Counted from the first letter of the stretch, positions 12,786 to 25,441 are shown. The stretch is 64,000 nucleotides of DNA from Hyalella azteca (GCF_000764305.2 NW_025944533.1:558001-622000); one strand, 5' to 3'. Translations and numbers: made by a program. Notes: generated from the letters alone by a model not told the origin.

Positions 12786-13085
12786 ACTGAGGCTATGGCT
12801 CATACCCATAACTGAGGCTATGGCTCATACCCATAACTGAGGCTATGGCTCATACCCATAACTGAGGGTATGGCTCATACCCATAACTGAGGCTATGGCT
12901 CATACCCATAACTGAGGCTATAGCGCATACCCATAACTGAGGCTATGGCTCATACCCATAACTGAGGCTATAGCGCATACCCATAACTGAGGTTATGGCT
13001 CATACCCATAACTGAGGCTATAGCGCATACCCATAACTGAGGCTATGGCTCATACCCATTACTGAGGCTATAGCGCATACCCATA
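12786..13085. repeat. 25-bp satellite, exactly 12 copies, with an emerging 50-bp higher-order unit
   Basis: Twelve head-to-tail 25-bp units of ACTGAGGCTATGGCTCATAC plus CCATA fill exactly 300 bp. Units 6, 8, 10 and 12 carry TAGCGC in place of TGGCTC, while 5, 7, 9 and 11 keep TGGCTC, so the right two-thirds alternates in a 50-bp dimer. Private changes occur in units 4 (GGGTA), 9 (GGTTA) and 11 (final T). There are no spacers, so this is not a CRISPR array. Confidence 0.98.
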
Positions 13086-13149
13086 ACTGGCCGACAAGCA
13101 TGCAATGCAAGGAGTCTAAAGCCGTATAAGTTCTTTGATATTAAAAATC

Positions 13150-13540
13150 TGCTTCAGTGACTTACTGATTTATTTTCTTATCGTCAAACTTCTTCAGTTA
13201 TAAATGGTGTTTTTGTCGTATTGTTAAGCTGCTTTCAGTACTTGATGTATCTCTCGATTCACTGTTAAATTGTTTCGTGTTGGCTTCATTTATTTTTTCA
13301 TAACTAAAAATATTTCAGTGTTTGATGGATTCATCATTTTATAGTTGAATTGTTTTGCTTGATGGATTCATCCTTTCATTGCTAAATCGTTTCAGCGGTT
13401 GATGGGTCTATCGCTTTGTCATTATATCGCTTCATGGGGTTGGGGAATTTGTCATTTCATTGCTTATCTGCCTCAGTGGTCGATGAATTTACCGTTCCAT
13501 TACTAAAAAAATTCAGTGATTGATCGATCAATCAATCGTT
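13150..13540. repeat. Decayed minisatellite, about 40-bp period, nine to ten copies
   Basis: A block of the type (T/C)TTCAGTG then TTGATGGATTCATC then a TTTCATTGCTAAAT-like tail recurs near 13151, 13192, 13233, 13274, 13312, 13352, 13391, 13431, 13471 and 13511. Spacing is 38-42 bp. Copies are much more diverged than those of the 25-bp satellite 65 bp to the left, so the two arrays differ in age. Confidence 0.8.
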
Positions 13541-14747
13541 TAAGCCATTAGCTGATTTGCTTACATTCGCGACTAAATTTTATTTACCAGTTCGTCTGTA
13601 CGAGATTCTGTATGACGAATTTGATGCGATCTATTAGAAAAGTTAATGAAGTTTGATAGATGACTGCAAATTCTAACAACTGCTGCTGACGAAACCATTG
13701 ATGCAGTGATTTGATGAAGCTCTCAATAGAAACAGATATTCGTTATTTTTCCATCCAGGGCATTTTTACTGCTTAATAAAAATTTTACGATGTTCATTTA
13801 ATAATGAATGTCTTGCGATCAGACTTGTTATCACAGCACTTATTTTCATACACCGTAAGAAATATTGGAGATAATATTCACGAAATTTTGTTTGTTATAC
13901 GTTCAGTATTAATTCATGCTGGAGCTCGGCATTGCCAGCTAGAAGCGCATGATTAAATTACAACTGAAATGCACGGTAGAACCTGATCCCTTTCCCCCGC
14001 TAATTTTGCACCGAGCCTTTGCTTCCAGACCTCACTTAACCTTAACGCCGTTTAATTAAACGCCTCGGTAGGCAATCTTTATGCGATGCAGCGAGCCCCA
14101 ACATGACTAAAAAAATAATGAATCGCAGCAGCCCGCCTCAATTCTCGACTCTAAATAAAAAGTACCGAAAGCCATAATGAAAATTATCTCATTTCGTGAG
14201 ACTTATAACGTCGATTTCTTGAGCTAGCAGAATATCCTTGTATTAGTGTACGCTGATGGCCACAAACACAAAAAGAAATTTTAACAATGAAATTTTTACA
14301 AAGAAATTCAATCAAATACAACCTGATAATTGACTTGTAAATTTATTTTTTCATAACTACTCTGATATAGAAAGTTATGTTGATAATTGAAAATAACTAA
14401 ACGAGGTTTAGTAACTTTTAATTTCTTAATTTCTACACACAAACTCGCTACGAAAATGCGCTATGAATTTGGCGTGCAAACTTGAAAAAACATTAAATTA
14501 TTCAGAAAGATACCTGATTTCTACGATTTATTAATTGGCCTGTGTAAACCATATTGTGGTAGGGATAAAAACACATTCGAAATCGCGACAGAGAGAAAAT
14601 ATCCTTGATAATTAAGATATAGTGAAAAAAGTAATCGTAATGCTTGTTTGTTAATTTGATCAAATCATTTGTGAATTCCATTAACTATTAACCGTCACTG
14701 GTGAAGCTTATTAAAAATAAATTCTGCTAAATTCTTATTATGAAGAT
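13541..14747. other. No gene seen
   Basis: AT-rich sequence with a GC-richer patch at 13920-14110. No frame, splice pair or repeat here stands out. Confidence 0.4.
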
Positions 14748-15026
14748 CTAACTTACCCGACGTATAAATATAAAGCAGGTTATGAGAAACTGTTTTATTT
14801 TAATCCATAAATCTTCCATATCAAAAAAATTATCCATCATGATATTTACGACAAGAAGACACTTGTAAATGCCCAAGTCCCCTTCAGAGCTCTCAAGATT
14901 CTCAGAATTTTCCAATTTAGCTAGAGTTGAGCAACTGCCGTGATCTACGCCGACCCAGAACTTTGGAAGTCGCTTAATTTTCTCAAAGTTCATCTTAACG
15001 ACGTTTGTTCCGAACTCATAAGACAT
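14748..15026 (-). CDS. Candidate small ORF or exon (92 residues), function unknown
   Basis: An ATG in A-rich context (TTAAAAATG) opens 92 codons. The first half is mixed and protein-like (MSYEFGTNVVKMNFEKIKR, then an acidic KLENSENLESSEGD segment near residues 38-51). The end is hydrophobic (FLITCFIFI). A possible GTAAAT donor falls after residue 59. A second minus-strand frame of 68 codons (15309-15103), lysine-rich with a CKHK motif twice, lies just upstream in another frame. No family is recognised. Confidence 0.2.
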   Translation of the reverse strand: MSYEFGTNVVKMNFEKIKRLPKFWVGVDHGSCSTLAKLENSENLESSEGDLGIYKCLLVVNIMMDNFFDMEDLWIKIKQFLITCFIFIRRVS

Positions 15027-15309
15027 TTTTAAGAGTCGTCTAGATTACAATGCTCGAGAACGAGAAGCGTGCAGTAATTCTTTATATTTTACGTTCCCAA
15101 GCTCATTCTTTCATCTTAAGATGATTAATTATTGAAAGCAAGAAGCGCTTCACTTCTTCATTAGTTTCTTTCGTTTTGTGTTTGCATTTTGTTTGCAAAA
15201 TTTTGTGTTTGCATTGAAATGCTGGTATGAGAATTTTTGCTGATTCCTTTATATTCACAGGTGATCCTTTCCACACCTTATTCCCTACAGCAATGTGTAA
15301 TTTGCGCAT

Positions 15310-17321
15310 GCAAGGTCCCTCAATTTATATATTGTCTTCCCTTGTGTCTAATGCACCTGGCAAAGTTTCCAGAGTACTGAGCGTCGGGAACCATTTTAGA
15401 TCTAAAGGATCATTCCAAGATGCAAGTGGGAGAGCAGCGGCATTCACCCTAAGAGCTCGCGATACGATTGTGTGCTTCACAAAAGACAAGCCGAGAGCCT
15501 GAATACCAGACGTTGCATCGTCACAGGACCCCTCATTGCTGCCACAATCACCTCGTATTCGAGCGCTTGCACGAGGGCCCTGGGAACAAGCAGGTGCCTG
15601 ATGACGGTGTTCTATTGCGCAAAAGACTGCGCTCGTGTCTCCCGACTATTTCAATTTGTAAAAGTTCTCGCGATACCGTAAGCTTGTCTAGCACTGTCGC
15701 AACAACCCTGTATGCGCATCGCTTATTTTCAACGTCAGAAAAATTCTTGTATGATTCACTGGACAGAGGAGCGCTCCGCAAAGCGAATAACGCGCACCTG
15801 TGAAACTTATAACTCTGAACTTTCGGAGCAGTTACCGAGGCAATCACATAAAGAAGCCGAGACAATTTGGATGCTTGAGAACGATATTCGGTTGCAATGG
15901 CGTAGAAAAATCTTTCATCGATGTCAATATAGAAAAGAACGAGCCCTGATATTTTAGTCTAGATAGCGATCTCGTCTCCATGACTATGTCCTTATTGGAC
16001 TCCGGCAGTGAGAGTTAGGAATTGAGTTTCTTTCGAACAGGGATAAATCCATCAAGTTTCGACTTATGTTGCATTTGACTGTCACCCAAGAATTCAAAAC
16101 GGGAATCAATGCCATTACACGGATAGAATTTTCATCATTTTGCTTCGGAATGACAGCATAAATTCTTCTTTCATCGCTTTATGTCACTAAGGAAATAGGC
16201 GACTTTTGAAGATTACGTGAATTCTATCACCTGAAATGTTTTTGCCCATTTCAAGTCCGTTTCTGGAATCCTTTGATATAAATTTGACGTTACCGAAATG
16301 ATATTTATTTTGAACTTGAGATATACTATGCAAAATAATTTTTAAAATAGCATATTCGATCACGTATGGATTTAATTTCTGTAGATTGTTTTATAGTACA
16401 TTATATTTACATATTATATTATTTATATATCCATTATGAATCCTTGCAATAGTACCTAATTAAATAGAATGAACCATTATAGTTCATAATGAAGCTAAGA
16501 CTAATCAAGAATTTGGTCAAGCAAAGCCATGCATGACTCTGCACTGTTTTTATCATGTGTTGATGTTGGGACACCTTGTGTAGAAACAATAATAAATAAT
16601 AATTCAACATCTAAAGTATCTCTAAATATGCAGAAATATCAATAAAAAGAGGGAGAGAGACGTTTTATTTTTCTATGCGTTTGCGTTGAGCGTCAGCGAG
16701 GAGCCATTGATTGACGAGGCAATACAAGTAGAAGAACAAGCCTGACGTAGAGCCTCGGTCTCGCCCTTCGACAAGCTCGGATCCCAAGGCAAATGGAACA
16801 CAATAAATCGCGTGACCAACTCTCCAGAAAACGCAGACGCCCTTTCTCATCTAACCGAGAAATGAAGTTCACGTTCAGAATAAAGAGACGTCTTGAGCCA
16901 ACAAATGAGCGTCCCAAAAGTATCTTATATTCCATTTGAATATTGTTTCTAGTGCAGGGGAATTATATCGCTTAAATAATAACATCGAAGTATTTTAAGA
17001 GTAGATGATTTTTCATAGAATTCTTTATTGCGATTGTTGCAATAAAGCTCTTTGACTAGACTACATTAGGTTGCTGATTTTCTCATGCATATAAAACTAA
17101 GTCAATTTAGGTGCCTTTGTTCGGCCAATCATTGTGCTTCCTTCCCTCAAAGATCATTGAACAAGTAGCTCGTGAACGGCTGAGCGAAGCTCATAGCAGT
17201 TCTCGCCAAAACAATCGCGCTACTCGATCTACATTGTGTTTTCAAATGAAACGCCTTTGTAATGGAAAGAAGGAACTCGGATCTTGAAATCGAAGGCGCC
17301 ACCATTTTGAATAATTTTCAG
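15310..17321. other. GC-richer block with overlapping open frames, no clear gene
   Basis: Over 15300-15960 both strands are open (plus 111 and minus 105 codons), as expected by chance where stops are rarer. A plus-strand 49-nt open segment after an ATTTTAG acceptor (15958) ends at a GTGAGAG donor (16008). Minus frames at 16665-16935 overlap each other. No transposase or reverse transcriptase motif is visible. Confidence 0.25.
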
Positions 17322-17496
17322 AACACAGTCGTCGTTTGATTGCTCCCGTACGAGCGATCCGTTTCTCATCAACACTTGCTCATTTAGGGAGGCTTTCGCT
17401 CTGATGACGTCGTTCCAAGAGAGATCATTTGCTGATCCTCAAAATGATAAAGAAATGGGCGAAGGAGCTCAAGCGCGCCTCCAATATCACCTCTGA
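17322..17496 (+). CDS. Candidate terminal exon, function unknown
   Basis: An acceptor TTTGAATAATTTTCAG ends at 17321. The phase-1 frame is then open for 57 codons to a TGA at 17494. The peptide begins TQSSFDCSRTSDPF and later reads DPQNDKEMGEGAQARLQ, with a balanced composition. The minus strand also has a 64-codon frame over 17619-17425, and the island is GC-richer, so chance cannot be excluded. Confidence 0.2.
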
Positions 17497-18139
17497 AGCT
17501 TTAATGTCCTCCACTGTAATGGGACTGAGATCCTGAGAAATGAGTTCATTATGTGCTATGAGACCTACATAATGCAGGCTACACCCATCACAGAAACTGT
17601 TCCTCCTTATACTGCACAAAGGCGGCCAAGCTGCTTTAGTTTGTGTTGAATTATCTATCTTTGACGGTTTATAAATAAAAATTTTATTTGTGCGTGTTAT
17701 TGGTTTGTAGAGAAATTATTGAACTAGACAAGACTGCGAATTGTCATGTTTACTTGTGTTACTTTATGTGTATAGAATTTGCTGTGTAAAAACTCGACAA
17801 AGCTAAATTATAAACGATTTGGAATATTACTTATACATTGAAAAATATTAAAACATTGTAGTGCAAAATGAAATGAGGTCTAATAATATCAAAATTCATG
17901 CAAAATATTTCTTCCGGTCTCAAACTGATATATTGAATAATATAATGCCAACATTGCAAGCCTAATAAACCGATCTTCATGTGAATAGACTCGTCTAAAA
18001 AACTAGTTCAATATCTATATTGATACCATTCAATTGCTCTTACAAGAAGTATACAGTCCATGAAATTTTATCGAGCTACGAATTGACAAACAATATATAT
18101 TTTTCTCACCTTCTGACTCTATTTGCACGCTACTGACAT

Positions 18140-18225
18140 TTTTATTATTTTATTATTTGTGTTATTATAATAATGTCAATAATATAATAATAATAATGTT
18201 ATTGTTATTATTTCTGTTATTATTA
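18140..18225. repeat. AT-rich trinucleotide microsatellite (TTA/ATA)
   Basis: Imperfect runs of TTATTATT and ATAATAATA. They create several overlapping frames on both strands at 18157-18442, which I do not regard as genes. Confidence 0.85.
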
Positions 18226-19293
18226 CGGGGAGAAGAACCCTGGTCATTAAGAGTGGCATCACCATGCATATTACCCAGCATGGATGACCCTTGGTTTCCC
18301 TTCTTTTTACCTGCAAGGAAAATAAACGCACGAAGGCCTCGGCCCTTAAAGGCAAGCATAAAAAGTAGAAAACTTTCATCAAGAATACCGTATAAAAATG
18401 TGCCGTGCATTTCAGTGAACGTTTAATTTGAACTTCGAGCAAAAAAAATTGATACTTTTATTTAAATTTAAACTCGCTATTGGTGCATCTTATGAAGTTT
18501 TAAGAACTCTGACATAGTATTCATCAAATATTTATATTTGTTACCCCGCATAATTTGGAATAACCAATAATTATCAATTATTTCTATTTTGCGAATTACG
18601 AAGCACAATTATTTGACTAGTTTTCTTCTCGGCAGAAACGATAGATGCAAAATTGGACTATACAATTTCCTGGAATGTTAATAAGTCTTATGACAGATAT
18701 TGTCCGTTAACTCTATAACATTTTTGGAGTCGGCCTATATGATATTTGCTCCTTTATATAACCTGACGATTTTAGTTTTTCCCTTCAAGTTCCGGAGGGG
18801 AAATTCAAACACAAAAATGAGATTGTGTTTCTCCGGGTCTGTCTCTCATTTCCGGACGTGTCGGAAACGCCCTCGCCGAGTCCCAGTTACTGTTCTCCAT
18901 ATGTCACATGTTCAATCTTTGACGGTTCAATCTATTGTACTTGCGATGAATGAACAACTCTTTCCTATCATTCCTTCTTAATAAATCGTTTATAAAAGTG
19001 CTTGGTCAAGAACCGAATTCATATTGCATTTAGCAATTGATCTGTAAATTTTTATTTTAAAGACGCAAAATAGTTTTTGAATACTACATATAAACAGGAG
19101 TAAAATGAGAGTTATATCTTCTATGTGAGAGGTGTGTTAGAAATGATTCTTCTTCTATTGGGATAGAAAAAAAGAGCCTTTATTGTTATCAAAGTGCTTC
19201 GGCATTTTGTTAATGTGATTCTAAAATTGGAATTTTCTAGCCCGGAAACATCAGGCTAACCTACTATTACTTTATTAACATAAAAACTGGACA

Positions 19294-19917
19294 GTGTATA
19301 CGCGATGCATATCCAACATGAAATCTATCGAAATATTTAAATTTATTGTTTCGGCAAATTTACTGAATGCTTCATGGAACCATTTATTTCTGAAACATCA
19401 CGATAAATATTATTGTCTTTTTTGGCCATATACTGAATATGTAAAAAAGTACCATTCGTGCATCGTAATTCACGGTTATGCTGTCGTATTTATCGAAGAA
19501 TGTGCTATATTTGTAGTAGCCATAATAGTCTTCTCCGTTACAGCCCCAAAAATGCTGCAAGGAGCTCAGCTGAAATATATGCGCTATGCGCTATTCCAAG
19601 CTGTAGGCAAATTTTCTGCCTTATCTCCAATTTCCCATCTGCATATTGATGAAAGGCGAGTTCGGATATTGCTTCTCGTTCTTTTTATTTTATTTTAGAT
19701 GAACTGGTATATCTTCACCTTAAGTTTAACCTTAACATGCGCAACATGCGTCGTTAAATATACTATAAGACTAAAAACGTTAGTTATTTTGAGAGTTATT
19801 TATTTTGAGAAAAAAATTATCATAAAAGCATTTTTATTTCAACTTGTAAAATGTCTGGAAGAAATTTATGTCCGTATTGTTCTATACTGCAGATACACTG
19901 GAAATTTTTGCTTCTAA
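19294..19917 (+). pseudogene. Hydrophobic reading frame of about 207 codons broken by one stop; possible degraded membrane protein
   Basis: One plus-strand frame runs from 19294 to 19917 with a single internal TAG at 19696. The first ATG is at 19318 (MKSIEIFKFIVSANLL). Hydrophobic segments lie near residues 56-83 (YAVVFIEECAIFVVAIIVF), just before the stop (RILLLVLFILF) and just after it (NWYIFTLSLTLTCATCVV). Length with so few stops is unusual for this base composition. It could be a decayed multi-pass membrane protein such as a chemoreceptor, but I see no diagnostic motif. T-rich sequence alone also yields hydrophobic translations. Confidence 0.25.
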
Positions 19918-22900
19918 TAACGGATTCGAGCTCCTAAGTTATTTAAAATCATAAAAATGAAGACATAAACACACGTACCAATTTGAGAAATTTTCATAAA
20001 TGAATATAGTCCACTAAAAAAATTCTAAAATGGGCCAGTATTGTGGCGATAAATCATCGTCTTTTATCCTATTTGTTCCATTACACATTTATGCTCTAAG
20101 GCATCTAAGAAACTGTTTTGGCCGTCTAGAAAATTCAAAAGAATGAGTGGGCAATAGGCTTACCGCTGACCATCGTGAAACAACATGTATAGCGAGCTGG
20201 CAAGCATGATAAATTTCATAAGATCCGCTATAAATTTCAGACGGGAATAAATTTACGAGACACCAGCAAAGCTAAAGACTTTCATTTCCCGAGTGCATTA
20301 TCCAATGGTTAGAAAAACAGTCACGTTTGCAGAGAATTCATTGCTTCCTTTCTGATCCGAAAGGAAAACGGAGTCGCAATACATTCTTCTAGTGCGGCTC
20401 CGTAATCTTCAGGAGGCCATTGAAAAAAACAAACTCTGGTCGTCAAGTCTTATCAAAGTCTTGCACCGTCTGTACAGACGTGATTCGAGTGACTGCAAGC
20501 CTACAGCCAATACGGCTACGCGATACAATATATGATTTTTCTGATGTTTTTAGAACTCGCTTAACCATCGTTCCCTTTGCTTTTTCTTTTTAAATTGAAA
20601 TCAAGTGCCCTGCCAGCTGTAATTCGTGGGACAGTGCATGTAGCTCTTGCATTGCTCGACGCCACGTAGATTCTGCAGATACTGCATATAGTCGCACAAA
20701 AATTGTATACGACCTCGTAGCTGAAGTCACGATCCAGGAAAATCTACAACATCCATTCAACATAACAAAAGCTTTTGTTTGCCAAAAACTTCGCAAAAAG
20801 TGGCCGTATAGCAGTCAGTTATTGGGCATGGGCCTCAAAATAACAGGACTCGATAAAATTTCTCTCACGCTATGTTCTTTACAATCTTGGATGCAGAGTT
20901 CACAATCCCCGAGAAAATAATATATAAAGTAATGTATTGCTGAAAATATTCAAATACCGTCAAAAAGTTGCTTATGACCGAAACAGAAATAAATCATATT
21001 AATAATTTTGAATCTCTTTTGTTCGATGTTTTCTTCTCTCCCAAGTTGTGCTCTCTGCTTAGTAATCTATTATCAGTAAAGTTGATCCCTGATATGAAAC
21101 TCTAAATCTGCAGGCAAACTTGATTTTAATACTAGTGCAGCTTAAGGCATGGACAGTTCAGGCATCCAACGTCTAACATTAGTCAAGCACGTTGGATCTC
21201 ATTGAGCCCGGCAAGCAAGAATCTAATGGAAGCGCAGTGCCATTTTGCTGCTCTGAAAAGGAGCTCTCTATTAAAAGTTGTTCCTCATTATCGAAATGTA
21301 CGAGCGAAGTTCTCCAATAGTTAATATTGATGGTATGGCCGAGCAAGCGATCGGGCTCTTACCGCTTTACGGCTGCTGTGCGCCACGGTTTTTTGTTGCT
21401 ATTTTTGCACACTGTTCGGGTGGAGGGAAGTAAAATTACCGTTTTTAACTCACGTTTTGGTGCTACTGTAGAGAGTGATCGTTGATATTCTTTATCTAGC
21501 CTCGAATTTTTTGCAGTATTATTGATTTGGATAATATTTTGTCTCTGAACGAATGACTTCGACTCAGCAGGAATTCTATCAAACTCTATGTGAAAGATTC
21601 ATCCATTCACCGCAAAGAGAAGGAAGCGTGGAGCACGAATTAAATTTACGAAAGTCATCAATGACTCACAAAATTAATTTATTCACTATTGCAGTTTAAC
21701 TCTTGCAATCTTATTTCTATTTCTCATTAGCTTCGGGCACTTCGTCTTCCCAGCCATCATATATGACCGAAATATGGCTCCAGACCATATTAGTGCAACT
21801 GAACGGCCGACTCTAAGTGCTCAAAATGCCTTCCCGAGGATAATTACATCAAGCCGAGCACAATTTATTGGACATTCAGAACACTCGTTACCGTTTGGGA
21901 TTTCGGTTGCAACTTGTGCCAAGTGTTGCCCAGACGTGACTAGGAGAAATCTTGTGTCCATGCTGTCGAAGTAGGTCGTAGAAATTCAGTGACGTGTTTC
22001 GTTTTTTTGGGGTTATAAATAACAACTTTCGGTTGATAGCGATAGAAATCTTCGGTGATAGTTACCAGTATTTAATATTTGTCATGAAAATGAAACCTAT
22101 TCTTGGTCTTGAGCAAATTTGGAACATGAAAATTGTAGTAGGCAGTTTAGAACCTTGGTAAAAGATTGAAAATATTGTGCAATTACGCAATGATAATGAA
22201 ATATCTGTGTCACCGGCTCATGTTCTTAGGATTTACTTTCATGAGATTATGAAATTGAATTTACGCATGTAACTTAGGTTTGAAATTTAGTAGAAATTCA
22301 ACTAAATATTCTCCGTCACATGTGCTAGTGTTTAGGAGTACAGCTTTCCGTGATTCATGTTCGCTATGACACACAATATGCATACCAATTACTTAGCAGG
22401 CAATTATTTTTGAGAAGCAATTTGGTGCATGAACTGCATACGAAGCGCACCTCAATATAAAAATTGTACATTATGGAAGTCCGAAGGAGCAGACAGTAAG
22501 AAAACACCAGTGGCTGTGTACAATAATTCTGGGCTGCCACAGTAAATTTTGCCGGGTGTCGCTCAAGCCTCTCAGGCTATGTGGTTACGAGCCAACTTCT
22601 TCTTTGCTCCTCGTCCACCCTTCGTTCACAACATCTTCTTCATTATTGTTCATTTCCTTTTTACATAGATTAATAAAAACATATGACATAATTTTCATTA
22701 CTGCTAAAGTTATTCTCGATTTGATTCACCGTAGCTTAGAAATATTCCTGCAGTTTTTTTAAATAATTACAAATAATCGGCTTCAGATTTTCCCGTTCAA
22801 TGACAGACTTAATTCGATTCTTTATGACTCTTACGATTTATAAATAATATTTTATTGGTTTAATATGAGGAATAATTTACAGAAAAAATTTTTTATAAAA

Positions 22901-24608
22901 TATTTCCAGCCATTTAAAGTGAACTTACGTGGCAAATACAGCGATATTATTTTGTTTTCATCTCAATATAAGAAGCGCAATTAGCTAATTGTTTTTCAGT
23001 AAAAAACTTTGACCAGGTTTGACGATTAATCAAAGTCTTAGCTAGTCAAAAAACACCAAACAATTCTACAAACATTGAAGGGTTAAAACTTGACTATCAT
23101 TGATAACGAGTTAATAAGCTTTTTCGCCCATGTAACAACACACCTACGATTCGAAACTGCGTGCTTAAATTATAGATTTTAAGATTTTAACGCTCAAGAA
23201 GAATTCCGAATCGTTTCAATTTGAGATATGGCGAATTAAAATAGCTTTTTCTATACATTCAAATATTGGTGTACATGCAATTTAAGCAAAAGAATGATAT
23301 AAGTGCCTTATCTTAACCTCATTTCCTTGCATATGTACGAACGCCCACTGCCAGTCTCGGCTGCTGCCGTGTTTGGTGGTTGCCCCCGTCCATTGCAGAC
23401 ACTCGCACCCCGCCTCGCTTCAGCATTCACTTGATCTCCTCTATGGAACTCTTGGGTTATCTATAAATTGTATAAGACTGGTTTAAATACAGTATTCTTC
23501 ATTTATTTATATTCCTGGCAAGCTTCATTTATCTATTGGCTCCCGTATAAATCGTAAAAGAGTTGTTTAAACTCAGTATCGCTGAATGAAGATAAATTAT
23601 TGTAAATATAATATATGCGTATTGATAAGCAAAGAAATAACATATCGTGTAACGTGTCAAGATTGAGATTTATACTGCTTATGCGATAAATTCAGGACAA
23701 AAGTGCAGAGAGTGCTTAAATAATGAAGAAAGATTGAGATTAGTTCGAAATTTCAAGGTACTCATTTCATGTATTATTGCAAGCGAGAGTTTCACCGAGT
23801 ACCACAGATCTAAATTCGGACAATTCTAGCTCAGAAATCTAAACATCGAGCGCCAGATGTGAGCCGAGCATCAAAATAATTTGCGCTGTCTAGAGGCATG
23901 CGCAGAAGATCTGTGGTCAGGTTGGATGATCTTGAGGTTCAGCGAATGTTTCTAGTAACTGTCGCTAGAGGTACTTGACAGTTCTTTAGAGGCACTCAAG
24001 TATGTTCTATGGCTTATAAAATGCAGCTTGAAGTTTCTTTGTCTTCGACTCCGGGATCAATGATTGCACTCGACTGCATCTTTTTCTTCGTATACTCCAT
24101 TACCTGATGATGTCAGTATACGTTTAGAAGACGCTATAGAAATGCAGTAGCTCAAAATGCATGCATCTTCACCAATTGTCCAGGGTATTGAAAACTCAAT
24201 TTAGGAGAAAGGCTTTTAGCTCAACATTTATCGCTGTACCTAAATGGCATGCAGTCGACATGCAATGATTGTTGCACGGTATGAGAGTTATTGAGACAGA
24301 AAATAACTCAATAAGTCTTTAGATTGATAAATTCTTAAGATATGAGTACGATCGAAAAGACTAAATGCAATAGCATGCACGTCGTCAGATTTGAAGATCG
24401 CTCGTTGGCTGTCAGAAATTATCAAAACAATCCTGTCACTTCGTTTAGCAGTTTAATCATCACTGCAATATCCATCATTATTCTTTTTATATTAATTAAT
24501 TTGTAGTTAAAAATCTGTCCTATAAAATTCTCTCATCTTTTACTTATTTTCCGGAGTCTTTGCATGAAAGCGTGTTGGCTATCTAGTGTGTAAGTCGCCT
24601 GTCATGCT
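19918..24608. other. No confident gene
   Basis: Patches of higher GC occur at 20440-20830, 21160-21420, 21740-21980, 22540-22640 and 23330-23450. Each holds short frames (66-68 codons) without splice support I would trust. An ATG at 22472 reaches a GTAAGA donor after seven codons. A minus-strand GTAAGT donor lies at 22925 but its frame is short. The rest is AT-rich with no repeats noticed. Confidence 0.35.
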
Positions 24609-24893
24609 CTAAATCACGGACAGAATGACTTCCTCCGTCCCATATCTCCGTGCATTATGTCCGTTTATGCCACACATTAATTTTATAAATTGTACAGCGT
24701 CCGAGGAAGAAGCATAACAGTCGAGAAGAAGAAAATGTGTTTTCTCTTTGGATGGCATCGGCTTTGGGCCAGACCATCTCAGCGTCAATGAAATGCTCTG
24801 CGATGGCGGTATTTGGTTCAGTTTGCTTCCCAAGGAGACCATTTTGCTATCGTTTGACAGGAACCTGACAACGATTTTTTGGAGCTTGAATGA
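24609..24893 (-). CDS. Candidate terminal coding exon (94 residues), function unknown
   Basis: On the minus strand a pyrimidine tract ATCTTTCCGTTTCCGAG ends at 24894. The phase-0 frame then runs 94 codons to a TAG. It starts SFKLQKIVVRFLSNDSK, with an internal Met at 24842. It continues with a proline and basic stretch (SGPKPMPSKEKTHF) and LLLDCYASSSDAVQF. The opposite strand has no comparable frame. The acceptor is GAG rather than the preferred CAG or TAG. One frame of this length is near what chance could give over the window. Confidence 0.28.
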   Translation of the reverse strand, partial: SFKLQKIVVRFLSNDSKMVSLGSKLNQIPPSQSISLTLRWSGPKPMPSKEKTHFLLLDCYASSSDAVQFIKLMCGINGHNARRYGTEEVILSVI

Positions 24894-25386
24894 CTCGGAA
24901 ACGGAAAGATTTATCTAACTCGATGGGAGATGCAACTGCGACAGCCGAATGACTACGTAAAAACTGTCGAACATTTCATGTCCTTCTAACGACGATAATG
25001 ACAGCACAAAATTAATATTGTTCAAATTCAAAATATCGTAAACAGAATCTTGATATTAATTATGTCATTAATTTGATCACGTAAATCAAACCAATAAAAT
25101 TGCGTTGAACTGATTACGAATATATCTTAAATATGATTTGAAACTTAGTCTGATACGAATATAATTTCCAACTATTGAAATAAATATATAATTTCTTTTG
25201 ATGGAATAATGCATCAATTTTTTTATACCCACAGACATTATTATTATTGTTAACGTTGAACAAAAAATCTGAAAAATTATATTCTGATTTATCATAATAA
25301 CTTTTCTGTGAATTCACTCACATAAATTATACCAGATATATTAAAATCAAAATTTTGAAATTAAAAATATGATATAAAAAGTAAAT
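24894..25386. other. No gene seen
   Basis: AT-rich; the overlapping minus frames at 25086-25317 are low-complexity translations. Confidence 0.4.
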
Positions 25387-25441
25387 GGGTGTTCTTTCAT
25401 TTTACTGCATATAAAATGAATTTATACGCAAAGGAACACCC
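25387..25441. repeat. 55-bp fold-back sequence with GGGTGTTC ends
   Basis: GGGTGTTCTTT at the left pairs with AAAGGAACACCC at the right. Inside, TCATTTTA and TAAAATGA pair again. The GGGTGTTC ends next to TA-rich DNA recall terminal repeats of small mariner-like elements, but only a hairpin remains. Confidence 0.6.

Noticed and set aside
12786..13085. CRISPR-like array of regular repeats
   Set aside because: The 25-bp units are directly abutted with no spacers, and the context is eukaryotic.
15468..15865. Overlapping 111- and 105-codon ORFs on opposite strands
   Set aside because: Simultaneous openness on both strands tracks higher GC and lacks any motif or convincing exon boundary.
18157..18442. 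Three overlapping ORFs around the TTA/ATA microsatellite
   Set aside because: Low-complexity translation of simple repeats on both strands.
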